Part shown: positions 24,898 to 32,466 of the stretch, one piece after another | How positions within the stretch are numbered: the stretch's first letter is position 1 | Layout of the letters: the number at the start of each line of letters is the position of its first letter | Assembly: GCA_949294335.1 (NCBI GenBank) | Contig: CASFGO010000022.1 | Location: 1 to 41,179, forward strand | Length of the DNA stretch: 41,179 nucleotides | Direction of reading: 5' to 3' | Source of the DNA: an uncultured bacterium | GTDB lineage: Bacteria; Cyanobacteriota; Vampirovibrionia; Gastranaerophilales; Gastranaerophilaceae | Program-made: the position numbers and the translations under genes | The notes under the pieces: model-generated | Seen by the model: only the letters and a program-made list of their open reading frames with translations | The model's database searches: none | What the model was told of the DNA's origin: nothing

Positions 24898-25587
24898 ATG
24901 GCAGTCGATAATAACAAAAGTATAGATTATTCAATGTTAAATCCAACGGATGTTGCAAGTTTAACACCAGAACAAAAGACTGAATATATAAAATATCAAA
25001 TTGAACAACGAAACAAAGATATTCAAGCAGGTATAGATGCAAGTCTTCAAGGTAGTAAGGATAAACTTGAGGAATTAAAAGCTAAGTTTGCAGATGGTCG
25101 TGCAAAATCAACTCAGTTATTTAAAGATTGGTATGCTGCATCTGATACAGTTCAAACTCAATCTAATACTGTTTGGAGTGCAAATAAAAATTATAAAAAT
25201 ACTTTGTCTGAATTTACTATTTGGAATAAGGCAAATCAAGGAGTTCTTGCTTTTAATCAAAATAATAGCGTTGGTGATTTAGCTACGTTCTCAGGTGGAA
25301 CATTTGGAACTCCAATTACTAATCCAAATGATAAAACTAAAATTGATAATCAAGAAAGTTTTATTGGTAATCGAGTAGATTTGTTAGCTAAAAAAATGCA
25401 ATCTAATCAAGAAGTTTTATTTAATGAACAGACTACATTAACCCAAAATAAAAATACTAAAAATACAATTGATTCAGATTTAACATTCCAACTATGGCAA
25501 AATTCTCGAACTGTTGAAGATATGAAAACAGTTACTGATCAGTTGGCTTTATTTAATTTATTTAAAAATCAACAAGATTTAAGTTAA
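24898..25587 (+). CDS. Hypothetical soluble coiled-coil protein
   Basis: 229 residues, not recognised. It is Gln/Asn/Lys-rich with no signal peptide or membrane segment. Residues 24-110 and 150-215 are predicted long helices suited to coiled coils; between them (about 112-145) is a Gly/Asn/Thr-rich loop (FNQNNSVGD, FSGGTFGTPITNPND). The ribosome binding site GAGGA precedes the ATG. The two-helix hairpin layout would fit a secreted or structural protein (WXG-like or filament-like), but no diagnostic motif was seen. It is monocistronic, with its own promoter and a separate promoter for the next gene. Confidence 0.75.
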   Translation: MAVDNNKSIDYSMLNPTDVASLTPEQKTEYIKYQIEQRNKDIQAGIDASLQGSKDKLEELKAKFADGRAKSTQLFKDWYAASDTVQTQSNTVWSANKNYKNTLSEFTIWNKANQGVLAFNQNNSVGDLATFSGGTFGTPITNPNDKTKIDNQESFIGNRVDLLAKKMQSNQEVLFNEQTTLTQNKNTKNTIDSDLTFQLWQNSRTVEDMKTVTDQLALFNLFKNQQDLS

Positions 25588-25595
25588 TAATTTTA

Positions 25596-25624
25596 TTGAT
25601 TTTCTTTAATAGAATATCTATAAT
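25596..25624 (+). promoter_or_regulatory. Leaderless promoter of the U32-like gene
   Basis: TTGATT (25596-25601), exact 17-nt spacer, perfect TATAAT (25619-25624), then 6 nt and the ATG at 25631. No Shine-Dalgarno sequence lies between. Confidence 0.65.
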
Positions 25625-25630
25625 AAGTCT

Positions 25631-27280
25631 ATGAAGAAGATATCAATAGTTGCACCTATTAAGAAACCGGAAGATATAGAGGCTTTTTTACCACATACTT
25701 CTTGTCGTGATTTTTATGTTTATCACCATAAATTTTTTAATAACTATGATTATTTCAATGAATTTATAGAAAGTGCTCATAAAAATAATTGTCGTATATA
25801 TGTGAATTTTAAACATAATATTACAGAAGAAGATTTAATCGAAATCAAAAATATGATTAAATACCTTCGAAAAACTGATATTGATGGCATTTTTATAAAC
25901 AGTTTTGCTATTATTGAGGCAATTAAATGTTATAACCTTCCATTTGATATTATTATTGATTCTTATTTTGATATTCATAATTTATCAGGGATAGATTTTG
26001 TTAATAATTTCCATAAGGTTAATAAATTAATTGTAACCGAAGAAATTTATATGAAAAATATTGCTAAGATTAAGAAATATACTAATCTATCTCTCGCCGT
26101 TGATTCTGATAATTTACCTTGGTGTGCAGAAGAACTAGAAAAACTAGATGCAATAGATAGTGTTGTTATAAAAGGTAAGTTTGCAACTTCTGAGGATATT
26201 TTGGACGGTTTAGAACTAGTAGAAAAAATTCTTGATAAGCCAAAGATGTTTAAGAATCAAAAACTTCCATTCAAACATGTAAGACGCAGTATTTATCAAA
26301 CAAACCATTTTTCAGGTGATATGATAAGTGCTGCTGGGCGTGATTTTAAGTTTAGTAGGAATATTATTCCTTTTGAGTGGGAAGTTAAGCGTTCAAGATT
26401 AAAGAAAGAAGTTCTTGAAAAACCTATTGAAAATCTACCAAGAATTAATCTTCGTTTAACAGAATTGGCTCAAATTAATCAAATTAAATCATTTATTAAA
26501 AAACTTGGTTATAATCCAATTTATTCAATAGAATACGGTGAGATTCTTTCTACTGCTGATTTATCCAAAAGTAGTTTCAATGAAATTATAATGAAGGTTA
26601 AAAAATTCTGTTCTCAACATGATATAAAATTCCAACTTTCAACTCCTAGAATACTTATTGAAAGAGATTTTGATAGGGTTTATGAGTATGTTAAAAGCTT
26701 AGTATTAATGGAACCTCATCCAGCATCAATTATTATTAATAATATTGGATATTTTTGGGCTTTGATTAATGATTCTGATTTGAATAGATTTCCAATTGAA
26801 ATAGGACAAGCAATTAATTTATTAAATAGTATGTCTATTAATTGTTTAAATAATTTGCACCCTATTGATACTGTTGATTTTACATCATTTGAAAATATTG
26901 ATAATGTAATTAAAACAGCTAAAAAACTTAAGAATGTTATTCCAAATAAAAAATATACAATAGCAGGGAATAAACGTATTCCATCATCAGGGCTTTGTCC
27001 TTTAAATAGCGATAGTGCGGTAATTTCAAGATTATCTTGCAAAGCTCCTTGTCATAAAGGTAATTTTGCATTAAAAGATCCATCATTGAAGAAAATAATA
27101 CCATTTACTTGCGATGGTTTTTGTCGTATGCATATGTTTGAAGACAAAGTTATGCATGATTTTGAAAGGGTTGATGAATTAATATCTGCAGGAATTAATG
27201 AATTAGTATTTGATTTTACTGATTTAGATGCTTCATTTATTCCAGTATTATTAACAAATTTCTTAAACCGTTTCGTTTAA
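25631..27280 (+). CDS. U32 peptidase-like protein with two barrel halves
   Basis: 549 residues. The N-terminal half (1-210) shows U32-type alternation: MKKISIVAPIKKPEDIEAFL, FYVYH, RIYVNFKHNITEEDLIEI, DGIFINSFAIIEAI, LIVTEEIYMKNIAKIKKY. The C-terminal half (275-549) repeats a barrel-like pattern and has cysteines in SRLSCKAPCHKGN and FTCDGFCRMH, resembling the four-cysteine [4Fe-4S] site of U32 proteins such as TrhP and UbiU. Characterised U32 members act in tRNA or quinone hydroxylation rather than proteolysis; this one is divergent and its substrate is unknown. It is convergent with nadE, overlapping by 18 nt. Confidence 0.6.
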   Translation: MKKISIVAPIKKPEDIEAFLPHTSCRDFYVYHHKFFNNYDYFNEFIESAHKNNCRIYVNFKHNITEEDLIEIKNMIKYLRKTDIDGIFINSFAIIEAIKCYNLPFDIIIDSYFDIHNLSGIDFVNNFHKVNKLIVTEEIYMKNIAKIKKYTNLSLAVDSDNLPWCAEELEKLDAIDSVVIKGKFATSEDILDGLELVEKILDKPKMFKNQKLPFKHVRRSIYQTNHFSGDMISAAGRDFKFSRNIIPFEWEVKRSRLKKEVLEKPIENLPRINLRLTELAQINQIKSFIKKLGYNPIYSIEYGEILSTADLSKSSFNEIIMKVKKFCSQHDIKFQLSTPRILIERDFDRVYEYVKSLVLMEPHPASIIINNIGYFWALINDSDLNRFPIEIGQAINLLNSMSINCLNNLHPIDTVDFTSFENIDNVIKTAKKLKNVIPNKKYTIAGNKRIPSSGLCPLNSDSAVISRLSCKAPCHKGNFALKDPSLKKIIPFTCDGFCRMHMFEDKVMHDFERVDELISAGINELVFDFTDLDASFIPVLLTNFLNRFV

Positions 27281-29362
27281 GATTCCTCTGATTTCATCTC
27301 TTGATAAACCTTTATAGTTGATTCTAGAAGATGTAATTGGTTGTTTGTAATCATATTTGTTAATAGAACGAGATTCAACAATTACTGATGGTGGCAATAT
27401 TGACCATTTGTATAGAGCTGTAGACATTCTTCTATAGAATTTATCAAGCCATTCTGTTTTTTGTTCTTTAGAAACAAAATTTTTCTTTTCATATTGGAAA
27501 GTTGTATTCATTAAATCCCAATAGTGTTCGTGTTTATTTTCAACTCTCCAAATTATTTCGTCTAAAAATTCGTAAGGCATAAGCGCATCTTCTGCAATTA
27601 ATGGTTTACCAGTTTTAGGGTCTATTGCTAATTCTGCACCAGGTTTTTTAAGTATGATTGCTTCAGGAATAGCATTTTTTTCTTTTCTATTCTTATTAAG
27701 CCATCTTGCAAATGCAAATAATTTTGTTTTTGGTACATCTGCAATAGGTGCAAACCCTCCTGACATATCTCCGTTAATTGTTGCATATCCCATGTATAAT
27801 TCTGATTTATCAGAAGTCGCAATTGGTAAACATTTTGCAAACTCGTTGCTTATACCCCATAGATACATTGCACGAGAACGTGCTTGAATATTATCTTGTG
27901 TAAACGATTGTTTATATCTGCAATCCCATTTTGATTCTACTTCATTGAATAATGTCACAAACATCTTGTTTGTTGTATCTACCATATCCTTGATAGGAAC
28001 TTCTGCAAAATTAATACCTAAATTTCTAGCAAGAATTTCTGCATCACTTCTGCTTTCATTACTTGTTATTTTAGATGGCATGCTTATTCCAAAAACATTT
28101 TCTTTACCTAAAGCGTCAGCAAGTAAAACTGCACAAACAGTAGAATCTAAACCTCCTGAAAGTCCAAGAACAGCTCTTTCAAATCCTGTTTTGTTGAAAT
28201 AATCTTTAATTCCTTGAGTAATTGTTCTGTATGTTCTTTCAAGGTCGTTTTCGTATTCTAATGTGAAAACTTTTTGTTCAGTAAGAGTTTTTTCTAATCC
28301 TTTTGTAAGCGGATAAATCTTTCCGATTTTCTTTAGTGGGTTTACAATAAGGAATTGCTCTTCAAAAGATTTTGCTCTAGCGATTAATGCCCCATCTGGA
28401 GAGAATGCCCTGCTTGAACCTTCAAATGAACTATTATCAATTGCACCTACTTGGTTTACATAAACCATTGGGATTTTGTAAGAGTTTGCTGTGAATGATA
28501 ACATGTTATGTTTTAATTGTTCTTTTTTAGCTCTACTTGGAGATGCTGAACAATTGACAAATACATCAGGTTTTTCTTGCGCAAGTTCTTCTATTGGGTC
28601 TTTGGAATAAAGAGTTCTATCAAAGAAATCTTTATTGTTCCAACAGTCTTCGCAAATTGAAATTCCATATTTCACATTGTTTATTGTTATTGTTTTATCA
28701 CAGTCAACAACAGAGTCTTCATCTAAAAGGCATAATGTAGAATCAGGCTGAACCCCGACAACCGGTGATGGTTCAATATATCTATAATCATTAAATTCCG
28801 AATATGTAGGAAGTAGAGATTTTCTAACAATTCCTTTTATTTCTCCATTTTGTAATATGGCGATAGAATTATAATAATTTTTACCAGTATTCAGATTATA
28901 TTTTCTAGGCTCTATAAATCCTACTAAGGCAGCTGTTGAGCCTGTTATGTGAGCAATTTCTTTAAGCCACTTTATGTTTTCTTCTACAATAATTGGGTGC
29001 CTGTCAATTGTATCTTCAATAGGATATCCCATAAGGATTAATTCTGGAAAAACAATCATATCAAGGTTTAAACTTTGAGCATATTTGATATATTTTATAA
29101 CTTTTTTAGCGTTATATTCAATATCACCTGCAATTGGATTTATTTGTGCAAGTCCAATATTACCTTTTTCATTTTTTGATAAAATACTTTTTATATTAGA
29201 TATAATTTTATCTTTTAAATCTTGACTAATGTTTAGCTTATTTTGTAATACAGAATCCATTATTTCTGATAATGAAAATAAACTATTTTCAGTACCTTCA
29301 ATCGCAAGATTTTCAGCAATATCACTTATTTCATATTCATTTAAAACACTATAATCAATCAT
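27263..29362 (-). CDS. nadE: Glutamine-dependent NAD+ synthetase
   Basis: 699 residues. A glutaminase (nitrilase-fold) domain at about 68-345 has the triad Glu107 (FPEL), Lys181 (RKSLLP) and Cys237 (SICEDCW). An ATP-pyrophosphatase synthetase domain follows from about 375, with the P-loop SGGLDS at 402-407 and later DKSELYMGYATINGDMSGGFAPI. It amidates nicotinate adenine dinucleotide to NAD using glutamine ammonia. About 65 residues precede the nitrilase domain, a helical extension not usual in the family. The start overlaps the mazG stop by one base (TAATG). It is a possible target of the NrtR encoded at 6063-6743. Confidence 0.95.
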   Translation of the reverse strand: MIDYSVLNEYEISDIAENLAIEGTENSLFSLSEIMDSVLQNKLNISQDLKDKIISNIKSILSKNEKGNIGLAQINPIAGDIEYNAKKVIKYIKYAQSLNLDMIVFPELILMGYPIEDTIDRHPIIVEENIKWLKEIAHITGSTAALVGFIEPRKYNLNTGKNYYNSIAILQNGEIKGIVRKSLLPTYSEFNDYRYIEPSPVVGVQPDSTLCLLDEDSVVDCDKTITINNVKYGISICEDCWNNKDFFDRTLYSKDPIEELAQEKPDVFVNCSASPSRAKKEQLKHNMLSFTANSYKIPMVYVNQVGAIDNSSFEGSSRAFSPDGALIARAKSFEEQFLIVNPLKKIGKIYPLTKGLEKTLTEQKVFTLEYENDLERTYRTITQGIKDYFNKTGFERAVLGLSGGLDSTVCAVLLADALGKENVFGISMPSKITSNESRSDAEILARNLGINFAEVPIKDMVDTTNKMFVTLFNEVESKWDCRYKQSFTQDNIQARSRAMYLWGISNEFAKCLPIATSDKSELYMGYATINGDMSGGFAPIADVPKTKLFAFARWLNKNRKEKNAIPEAIILKKPGAELAIDPKTGKPLIAEDALMPYEFLDEIIWRVENKHEHYWDLMNTTFQYEKKNFVSKEQKTEWLDKFYRRMSTALYKWSILPPSVIVESRSINKYDYKQPITSSRINYKGLSRDEIRGILNETV

Positions 29363-30129
29363 TAATCAAGCTCCTTTTTAGCTTGTTTCCATAGTTTATC
29401 GTACTCTTCAAAAGTATATTCTTCAAGAGGTTTTGTAGCTAGTTCTTCCATTTTACGAAATCTTTTCATAAATTTTTGGTTTGCTTTTAACAATGCTTGT
29501 TCAGCATCAATTTTGTACCATCTTGCTAGGTTCACTGTTGCAAATAATATATCTCCCATTTCATCTTCCATAGAAGAGGTATTTTTTTTATCTACAGCTT
29601 CTTTAAATTCGTCATATTCAGATTTAATGCATTCAAGAAGTGTTTCAACTTTATCCCATTCAAAACCGACCTTAACCGCACGTTTACTTATTTTTTGTGC
29701 TGCAACAAGTGCAGGAAGAGACTTGGGGATTCCGTCCATTTGAGATTTTCTATCTTTCTTTTCTTCTTGTTTAAGTTTTTCCCAATTTTGTATAACTTCT
29801 TCAGGAGTATCTGCTTTATCAGAACCAAATACGTGAGGGTGTCTATGGATAAGTTTATCTTTTAATTCTTTTGCAACATCTTCTATATTAAAATTATTTG
29901 CTTCAGATGCAATTTGAGAATGAAGAAGAACTTGTAAAAGAACATCTCCTAATTCTTCTCTAAGATTTAGAATATCCCCCTTGTTAATTGCATCAACTGC
30001 TTCGTATGCCTCTTCTAACATATTAGGTCTAAGTGATTCATGGGTTTGAGCTCTGTCCCAAACACAACCATTTTCACTTCTAAGAACTCTTATTACTTCA
30101 ATTAATTCTTCCAAATTAGGATAATTCAT
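29362..30129 (-). CDS. mazG: Nucleoside triphosphate pyrophosphohydrolase MazG
   Basis: 255 residues from the ATG at 30129, which has GAGGAGG just upstream; a GTG at 30141 lies upstream of that site and is unlikely. Tandem MazG domains: the first has ENGCVWDRAQTHESL and EEAYEAVDAINKGD-EELGDVLLQV (ExxE-ExxD metal site); the second has KSEYDEFKEAVD and MEDEMGDILFATVNLARW. It hydrolyses (non-canonical) NTPs to NMP and PPi and can also lower ppGpp indirectly. It leads the mazG-nadE operon. Confidence 0.93.
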   Translation of the reverse strand: MNYPNLEELIEVIRVLRSENGCVWDRAQTHESLRPNMLEEAYEAVDAINKGDILNLREELGDVLLQVLLHSQIASEANNFNIEDVAKELKDKLIHRHPHVFGSDKADTPEEVIQNWEKLKQEEKKDRKSQMDGIPKSLPALVAAQKISKRAVKVGFEWDKVETLLECIKSEYDEFKEAVDKKNTSSMEDEMGDILFATVNLARWYKIDAEQALLKANQKFMKRFRKMEELATKPLEEYTFEEYDKLWKQAKKELD

Positions 30130-30293
30130 ACTCCTCCTCACAACTATAAGTTTATTTTAATACTAATAAAAATAAAAATCACTATAAAGTTAATATCTCT
30201 TATTAAGTATTGTTAAATTTATTTATGATTATGAAATTCTATATCTAATTAATAGTTTTATATTAATGTAAGCTTATATCCAAGAGAGTTTTA

Positions 30294-31817
30294 ATGAATT
30301 CCGAACAAATTAATAATGTGAAAGTGAATAGTGTTGTAAATTCAGAGAATGCTGTTGATAAATCTTTGAAACCAATAGAAAGAAAAGTTTTTGATTCAGT
30401 ATTTAGTGATAAAGAACTTGAATTTATTGATTCCAATAAAGACGGTTCTGTATCTATACTTGAGGTGAAAAATTATATTAATTCAAATACTTCTAACGAC
30501 GAAGTTTTGAATAAAATTGCAAATATTATGGGGATTGAATTAACTTCTTCTGCTCCTATAGCTAATAATTATGAATTTAAATCAACTGCAAATAAAATTT
30601 TAGACTCGCTTATAAAAATAGATACAGAGCAAAATAATGATATTACTATTAGTGAAATTGATTCAGCTGAAAATTTAACTGAAGAAGAAAAAGTTCTAAT
30701 AAATAAAATGTTTGGTTTAGCTGATGGCAAAATAAATAATAAACAAGGGCGATTTGGTTCTTGTTGGGCATTAGCAGCAGCTTATGGTGTTAGTATTGCT
30801 AATCCAGAGATGTTTAAGCAAGTTGTTAAAAGGGATGAAGAAGGTAATGTGCTTGTTACCTTTTATGGATTAAAAGATGAACCTTTTGTTTCTAAGATTG
30901 ATAGACATGTTATTCAAGGTATCTTAAAGTCTAGAACAAGATTAGTAAATTCAAATATGCAAAATGGTTATATCTCTTCAAGACAATATTATAGTTCAGA
31001 TCCTGATGCTGTCGCAGTGGAGTTAGCTTTTCAAAATTTTGATAATTATATAGAAAAATTAAAACGAGAACAAAAAGAAAATATTCTTGATTATGTTAAA
31101 AATTCAGAACCAATACCTCCTGAAAAACCAAGTTTAGACTTGATTTCTAAAGATATGACAAATGATGATTTAGAAATAATTTTGAATTATTATAAAAATT
31201 CTGACTGTGAAAACAAAGAAAATTATTTGATTCCATATGATGTGGAATATTTAAATGATGAGATTCTTGAGAATATAAAGCAATATATTGAACGTTCGAC
31301 CCCTATCACACCTGAAAAACCTACAGAAAAGGACTGCGAACATAATTATCAGGTTTTAAGTAATTATATAAAAAATTCAGACTCAAAAACGGTTCAAAAA
31401 CCTAAATTATATTCTTATTATAATAATGTTGGAAGTGTTTCAGAAGGAGGTTTCCCCGGAAATGCTATAAAATTGATGCTTGGTGGAACTTTAGATTCAT
31501 ATAAAGGTTACAATTATGATAATTCTACAGGAGAATATACTAAGCTATCAAAACAACAAAGAAATCAACTTGTAAGTATATTACAAGATAAAGGAACTCT
31601 TCAAGGCAAAAACAAAGTTTATTCAATAGCGTTTAGAGATTCAAATAATGAATTATATTCACATCACGCATATACTGTAGTTGATTCAGATGATAAATAT
31701 ATTTATTTGGTAAATCCTCATGATACTAATGCAGAGCCTATACCATATCCTATAAATAAAGCTATAAAGAATTTAAGTATCCTTCAAATAAATACTTTAC
31801 CAAATCAATTAGCTTAA
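30294..31817 (+). CDS. EF-hand calpain-like cysteine protease
   Basis: 507 residues. Two EF-hand loops: residues 46-57 (DSNKDGSVSILE, canonical ligands) and 110-121 (DTEQNNDITISE, Asn instead of Gly at loop position 6). The protease domain begins QGRFGSCWALAAAYG with Gln151 (oxyanion hole) and Cys157. EGGFPGNAIKLMLGG (384-398) matches the calpain segment before the His loop. His458 is in YSHHAYTVV and Asn474 in YLVNPHD, giving the C-H-N triad of clan CA family C2. Residues 260-372 form an insertion of about four degenerate repeats around YIKNS-x-EKP. There is no signal peptide. A weak GAGAG ribosome binding site precedes the ATG. It may be calcium-regulated; substrate and location are unknown. 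Confidence 0.82.
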   Translation: MNSEQINNVKVNSVVNSENAVDKSLKPIERKVFDSVFSDKELEFIDSNKDGSVSILEVKNYINSNTSNDEVLNKIANIMGIELTSSAPIANNYEFKSTANKILDSLIKIDTEQNNDITISEIDSAENLTEEEKVLINKMFGLADGKINNKQGRFGSCWALAAAYGVSIANPEMFKQVVKRDEEGNVLVTFYGLKDEPFVSKIDRHVIQGILKSRTRLVNSNMQNGYISSRQYYSSDPDAVAVELAFQNFDNYIEKLKREQKENILDYVKNSEPIPPEKPSLDLISKDMTNDDLEIILNYYKNSDCENKENYLIPYDVEYLNDEILENIKQYIERSTPITPEKPTEKDCEHNYQVLSNYIKNSDSKTVQKPKLYSYYNNVGSVSEGGFPGNAIKLMLGGTLDSYKGYNYDNSTGEYTKLSKQQRNQLVSILQDKGTLQGKNKVYSIAFRDSNNELYSHHAYTVVDSDDKYIYLVNPHDTNAEPIPYPINKAIKNLSILQINTLPNQLA

Positions 31818-31830
31818 AATTAATTAGCAA

Positions 31831-31852
31831 ATAAAAAAATACTTCCTAGGTT
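31831..31852 (-). repeat. Copy of the tRNA-Asn 3' end and downstream T tract
   Basis: 22 bp matching 32053-32074 at 20 positions, with two transitions. It includes the last acceptor-stem bases of tRNA-Asn, the discriminator and the T7 tract that follows. With the tRNA copy it flanks the GC-rich repeats as an att-like direct duplication. Confidence 0.7.
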
Positions 31853-31860
31853 CTCTTGGT

Positions 31861-31988
31861 CGCTCGCGTTTAACGGCGTTACGGAACTGACCTTCGTCAG
31901 TCCCTTCAGCCTCAGCTCGCTCTTTTCGCTCGCGTTTAACGGCGTTACGGAACTGACCTTCGTCAGTCCCTTCAGCCTCAGCTCGCTC
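31861..31988 (-). repeat. GC-rich tandem repeat, 62 bp identical copies at 66-bp spacing
   Basis: Copies at 31861-31922 and 31927-31988 are identical, separated by TTTT, and are conspicuously GC-rich in an otherwise AT-rich genome. Each holds a 22-nt hairpin (31883-31904 and 31949-31970). On the minus strand the RNA pairs through 9 bp, one of them G-U, with a GAAG tetraloop; the plus strand would have a mismatch. It lies downstream of tRNA-Asn in the same direction. A 60-codon minus-strand frame reads through it but is not judged real. Confidence 0.85.
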
Positions 31989-32008
31989 CCGCTGGGCTCT
32001 CACCAAGT

Positions 32009-32028
32009 GTTGGTTCTCGCCCCAACCT
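32009..32028 (+). repeat. Inverted partial copy of the tRNA-Asn T arm
   Basis: GTTGGTTC-x4-CCCAACCT on the plus strand corresponds to the T arm of the minus-strand tRNA (32070-32088), with identical 8-nt flanks and a changed loop. Because hairpins are quasi-palindromic, the match is only moderately strong evidence of duplication. Confidence 0.45.
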
Positions 32029-32063
32029 TTGGGTTCAAAATAAAATTAACTCATAAAAAAATA

Positions 32064-32135
32064 CTCCCCAGGTTGGGCTCGAACCAACAACCTACCGGTT
32101 AACAGCCGGTTGCTCCACCATTGAGCTACTGAGGA
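32064..32135 (-). tRNA. tRNA-Asn (GUU)
   Basis: A 72-nt cloverleaf on the minus strand: acceptor TCCTCAG/CTGGGGA (one T-G pair), D stem GCTC/GAGC, anticodon stem ACCGG/CCGGT with loop CTGTTAA and anticodon GTT, variable AGGTT, T stem GTTGG/CCAAC with loop TTCGAGC, discriminator G. CCA is not encoded. A T7 tract just downstream may terminate it. Confidence 0.95.
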
Positions 32136-32249
32136 ATATCTTTTAAAAACTTTATTTAATTGTCAATTCCTCAATGGTGGAGCTTGCTCCAAATTTTGAA
32201 CTTCGCTCGCCCTGCTCGCCTAGGAGCTACTGAGGAATATCTTTTAAAA
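32112..32249. repeat. Broken tRNA-Asn 5' copies: direct 26-bp and inverted 14-bp repeats
   Basis: A 26-bp exact direct repeat (32123-32148 and 32224-32249) contains the tRNA 5' end and its upstream flank. A 14-bp D-arm sequence (32112-32125) recurs inverted at 32170-32183. Between the copies is a short GC-rich stretch (about 32197-32223, CGCTCGCCCTGCTCGCC) similar to the repeats on the other side. Confidence 0.8.
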
Positions 32250-32466
32250 CTTATAAACTTATATTTAGTTTTCAATTTTTGTGGTGACTTGCGTCCCTCA
32301 CATTTATTATAGTAACAAATAATTTTTTTTTGTAAAGTATTTTTTTTATTTCTTTTATTTATTTGACTTGAGCCTTTATTTAATGTATTTTTTACTTATG
32401 CCGAAATTGATTTTTTTTAATTGCTGGCATGTAGTTATAAAAATTTAAAAGGACAGGGAAGAGAGT
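32136..32466. other. Gene-free region between tRNA-Asn and yidC
   Basis: The left third holds broken tRNA copies. The middle has an imperfect hairpin (32281-32301) and the putative tRNA promoter. The right part is T-rich plus-strand sequence leading to yidC, whose ribosome binding region is AAAGGACAGGGAAGAGAG. No further gene was seen. Confidence 0.6.
32306..32336 (-). promoter_or_regulatory. Putative promoter of tRNA-Asn precursor
   Basis: Minus strand TTTACA (32336-32331), 19-nt spacer, TATAAT (32311-32306). The precursor would carry a ~165-nt leader containing the broken tRNA copies. Confidence 0.4.

Noticed and set aside
30130..30141. GTG start for mazG
   Set aside because: It lies before the GAGGAGG ribosome binding site that serves the ATG at 30129.
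31824..32006. 60-codon minus-strand frame through the GC-rich repeats (two ERAEAEGTDEGQFRNAVKR units)
   Set aside because: The 66-bp period happens to keep the frame open. The start is TTG without a ribosome binding site, composition is unlike every gene here, and RNA hairpin and tRNA-derived signals explain the region better.
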